A program made the translations under genes and the position numbers. From Alcaligenaceae bacterium (GTDB lineage Bacteria > Pseudomonadota > Gammaproteobacteria > Burkholderiales > Burkholderiaceae_B), in assembly GCA_029265335.1 (NCBI GenBank), contig JAJUJN010000141.1, forward strand, positions 1-5,941: a DNA stretch of 5,941 nucleotides, written 5' to 3'. The notes under the pieces are model-generated. The model was not told the origin of the DNA and did no database searches. It worked only from the letters and a program-made list of their open reading frames with translations. Positions within the stretch are counted from its first letter, which is position 1. Each line of letters starts with the position of its first letter. Below, piece by piece: positions 5,200 through 5,941 of the stretch.

Positions 5200-5941
5200 C
5201 GACAACCCCAGAAGGTCACTCTCCAGTCGGCCGAGGGCCTCCAAAAGCTCCAGTGACAGGAAGAGCATCTCGAACCGTGCGTGCACCAGCGCTACCTCGA
5301 ACTGGAATACCTCCTGCTCGGCATTCAGTACTTCCATCAATGTGAGCTCGCCCAGCACATCGCGCTCTGCGCTCACCCCTTCATAGGCCACCTTGCTGGC
5401 TTCGACCGCCGTAAGATAAGCCTCTACTTCGTGACGCGCCGCCTGCAGTCGCCACCAGATTTCCGATATGTGCTGGCGCAATGGCGCGTCGACGCTTGCC
5501 TTTTCTGCCAGGAGCGCCTCCAGGTTTTCAGGGAGATCGGGCAGGGAATTCTCCTGCACCGGCGCCAGCGCTCCCGGCACCGAACCCACATCTCGCAAGA
5601 ACACGCTTTCGGCAATTTTCAGCTCGGCCCGGATTTTCGCTTGCCGCGCCTGCGCTTCGGCCTGTCGCGCCTGGGTCTGCGCCAGCTCAGTTCGCGTGCT
5701 GAGTTTGCGTTCGTAGTGGGCGTTGCGATAGGCAACTTGCTGCGCCAGGCTGCGAACGTTGGCTTCGCTGAGCTCCAGAAGCCGCCGGTACTTCACGACA
5801 TCCAAATAGGCCCTCGCCACGCCCAGCATTGACCTCTGCTCGGTTTGCGGCGCTGCTCCGTGTGAGGTTTGCTCCTGGTGCACATCCGCCAGGGTTTGCC
5901 GGAGCGTCTGCGCCTGTAGCGGCATGGTCGCAAGGCCATAC
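5188..5941 (-). CDS. TolC-family outer membrane efflux protein, C-terminal part, unusually short
   Basis: This is the C-terminal 250 codons of an outer-membrane factor of the TolC fold, the trimeric exit duct of tripartite efflux pumps or type I secretion. The frame is open through the right edge, so the Met codon at 5925 is probably internal. Counting from that Met, VARAYLDVVKYRRLL (36-50) begins the first long helical hairpin (to about 110), with LSTRTELAQTQARQAEAQA as the turn and return helix. ELTLMEVLNAEQEVFQFEVALVHARFEML (193-221) is the second-repeat return helix, and GRL is the usual ending. Both halves are rich in heptad-like Ala, Leu and Gln. The stretch between them is oddly short: EKASVDAP (141-148) runs almost directly into RQHISEIWWRLQAAR. 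The helix and two beta strands that normally start the second repeat, about 80-90 residues, appear absent. It could be a functional variant or an internally deleted gene. No pump partner is in the window. Confidence 0.85.
   Translation of the reverse strand, partial: YGLATMPLQAQTLRQTLADVHQEQTSHGAAPQTEQRSMLGVARAYLDVVKYRRLLELSEANVRSLAQQVAYRNAHYERKLSTRTELAQTQARQAEAQARQAKIRAELKIAESVFLRDVGSVPGALAPVQENSLPDLPENLEALLAEKASVDAPLRQHISEIWWRLQAARHEVEAYLTAVEASKVAYEGVSAERDVLGELTLMEVLNAEQEVFQFEVALVHARFEMLFLSLELLEALGRLESDLLGLSQAP

Overview
The window looks like chromosomal DNA of a proteobacterium, probably beta or gamma. It is moderately GC-rich and densely coded. It carries two Gram-negative outer-membrane genes (a PagL lipid A deacylase and a TolC-family protein) plus a MetE that reads like those of betaproteobacteria and pseudomonads. 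I see no tRNA, rRNA, insertion sequence, phage gene or CRISPR array.

Layout from left to right. (1) 1-1244, minus: the N-terminal 414 codons of metE, cobalamin-independent methionine synthase, running off the left edge. Its leader holds a long hairpin whose 3' arm contains the Shine-Dalgarno sequence and ends at the start codon; further upstream is a MetR-like box. (2) 1390-2475, minus: a complete nitronate monooxygenase-family flavoprotein. (3) 2476-2700: a 225-bp divergent intergenic region with inverted repeats and four copies of AACACG. (4) 2701-3492, plus: an alpha/beta hydrolase with an intact Ser-Asp-His triad. (5) 3510-4028, minus: pagL, convergent with the hydrolase and 17 bp from it. 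(6) 4129-5106, minus: ddh, meso-diaminopimelate D-dehydrogenase, with a perfect TATAAT upstream. (7) 5188-5941, minus: the C-terminal part of a TolC-family outer-membrane protein, running off the right edge and apparently lacking the second beta-strand block of the fold.

The right half (TolC-like, ddh, pagL, all minus strand) is envelope-related: export channel, peptidoglycan and lysine precursor, lipid A remodelling. Each gene seems to have its own leader, so it need not be one operon. The left half is metabolic: methionine synthesis, nitronate oxidation and a hydrolase of unknown substrate. I found no clear new multi-gene system. The most interesting signals are non-coding (the metE leader hairpin and the structured repeats between the divergent genes) and architectural (the shortened TolC-like protein).
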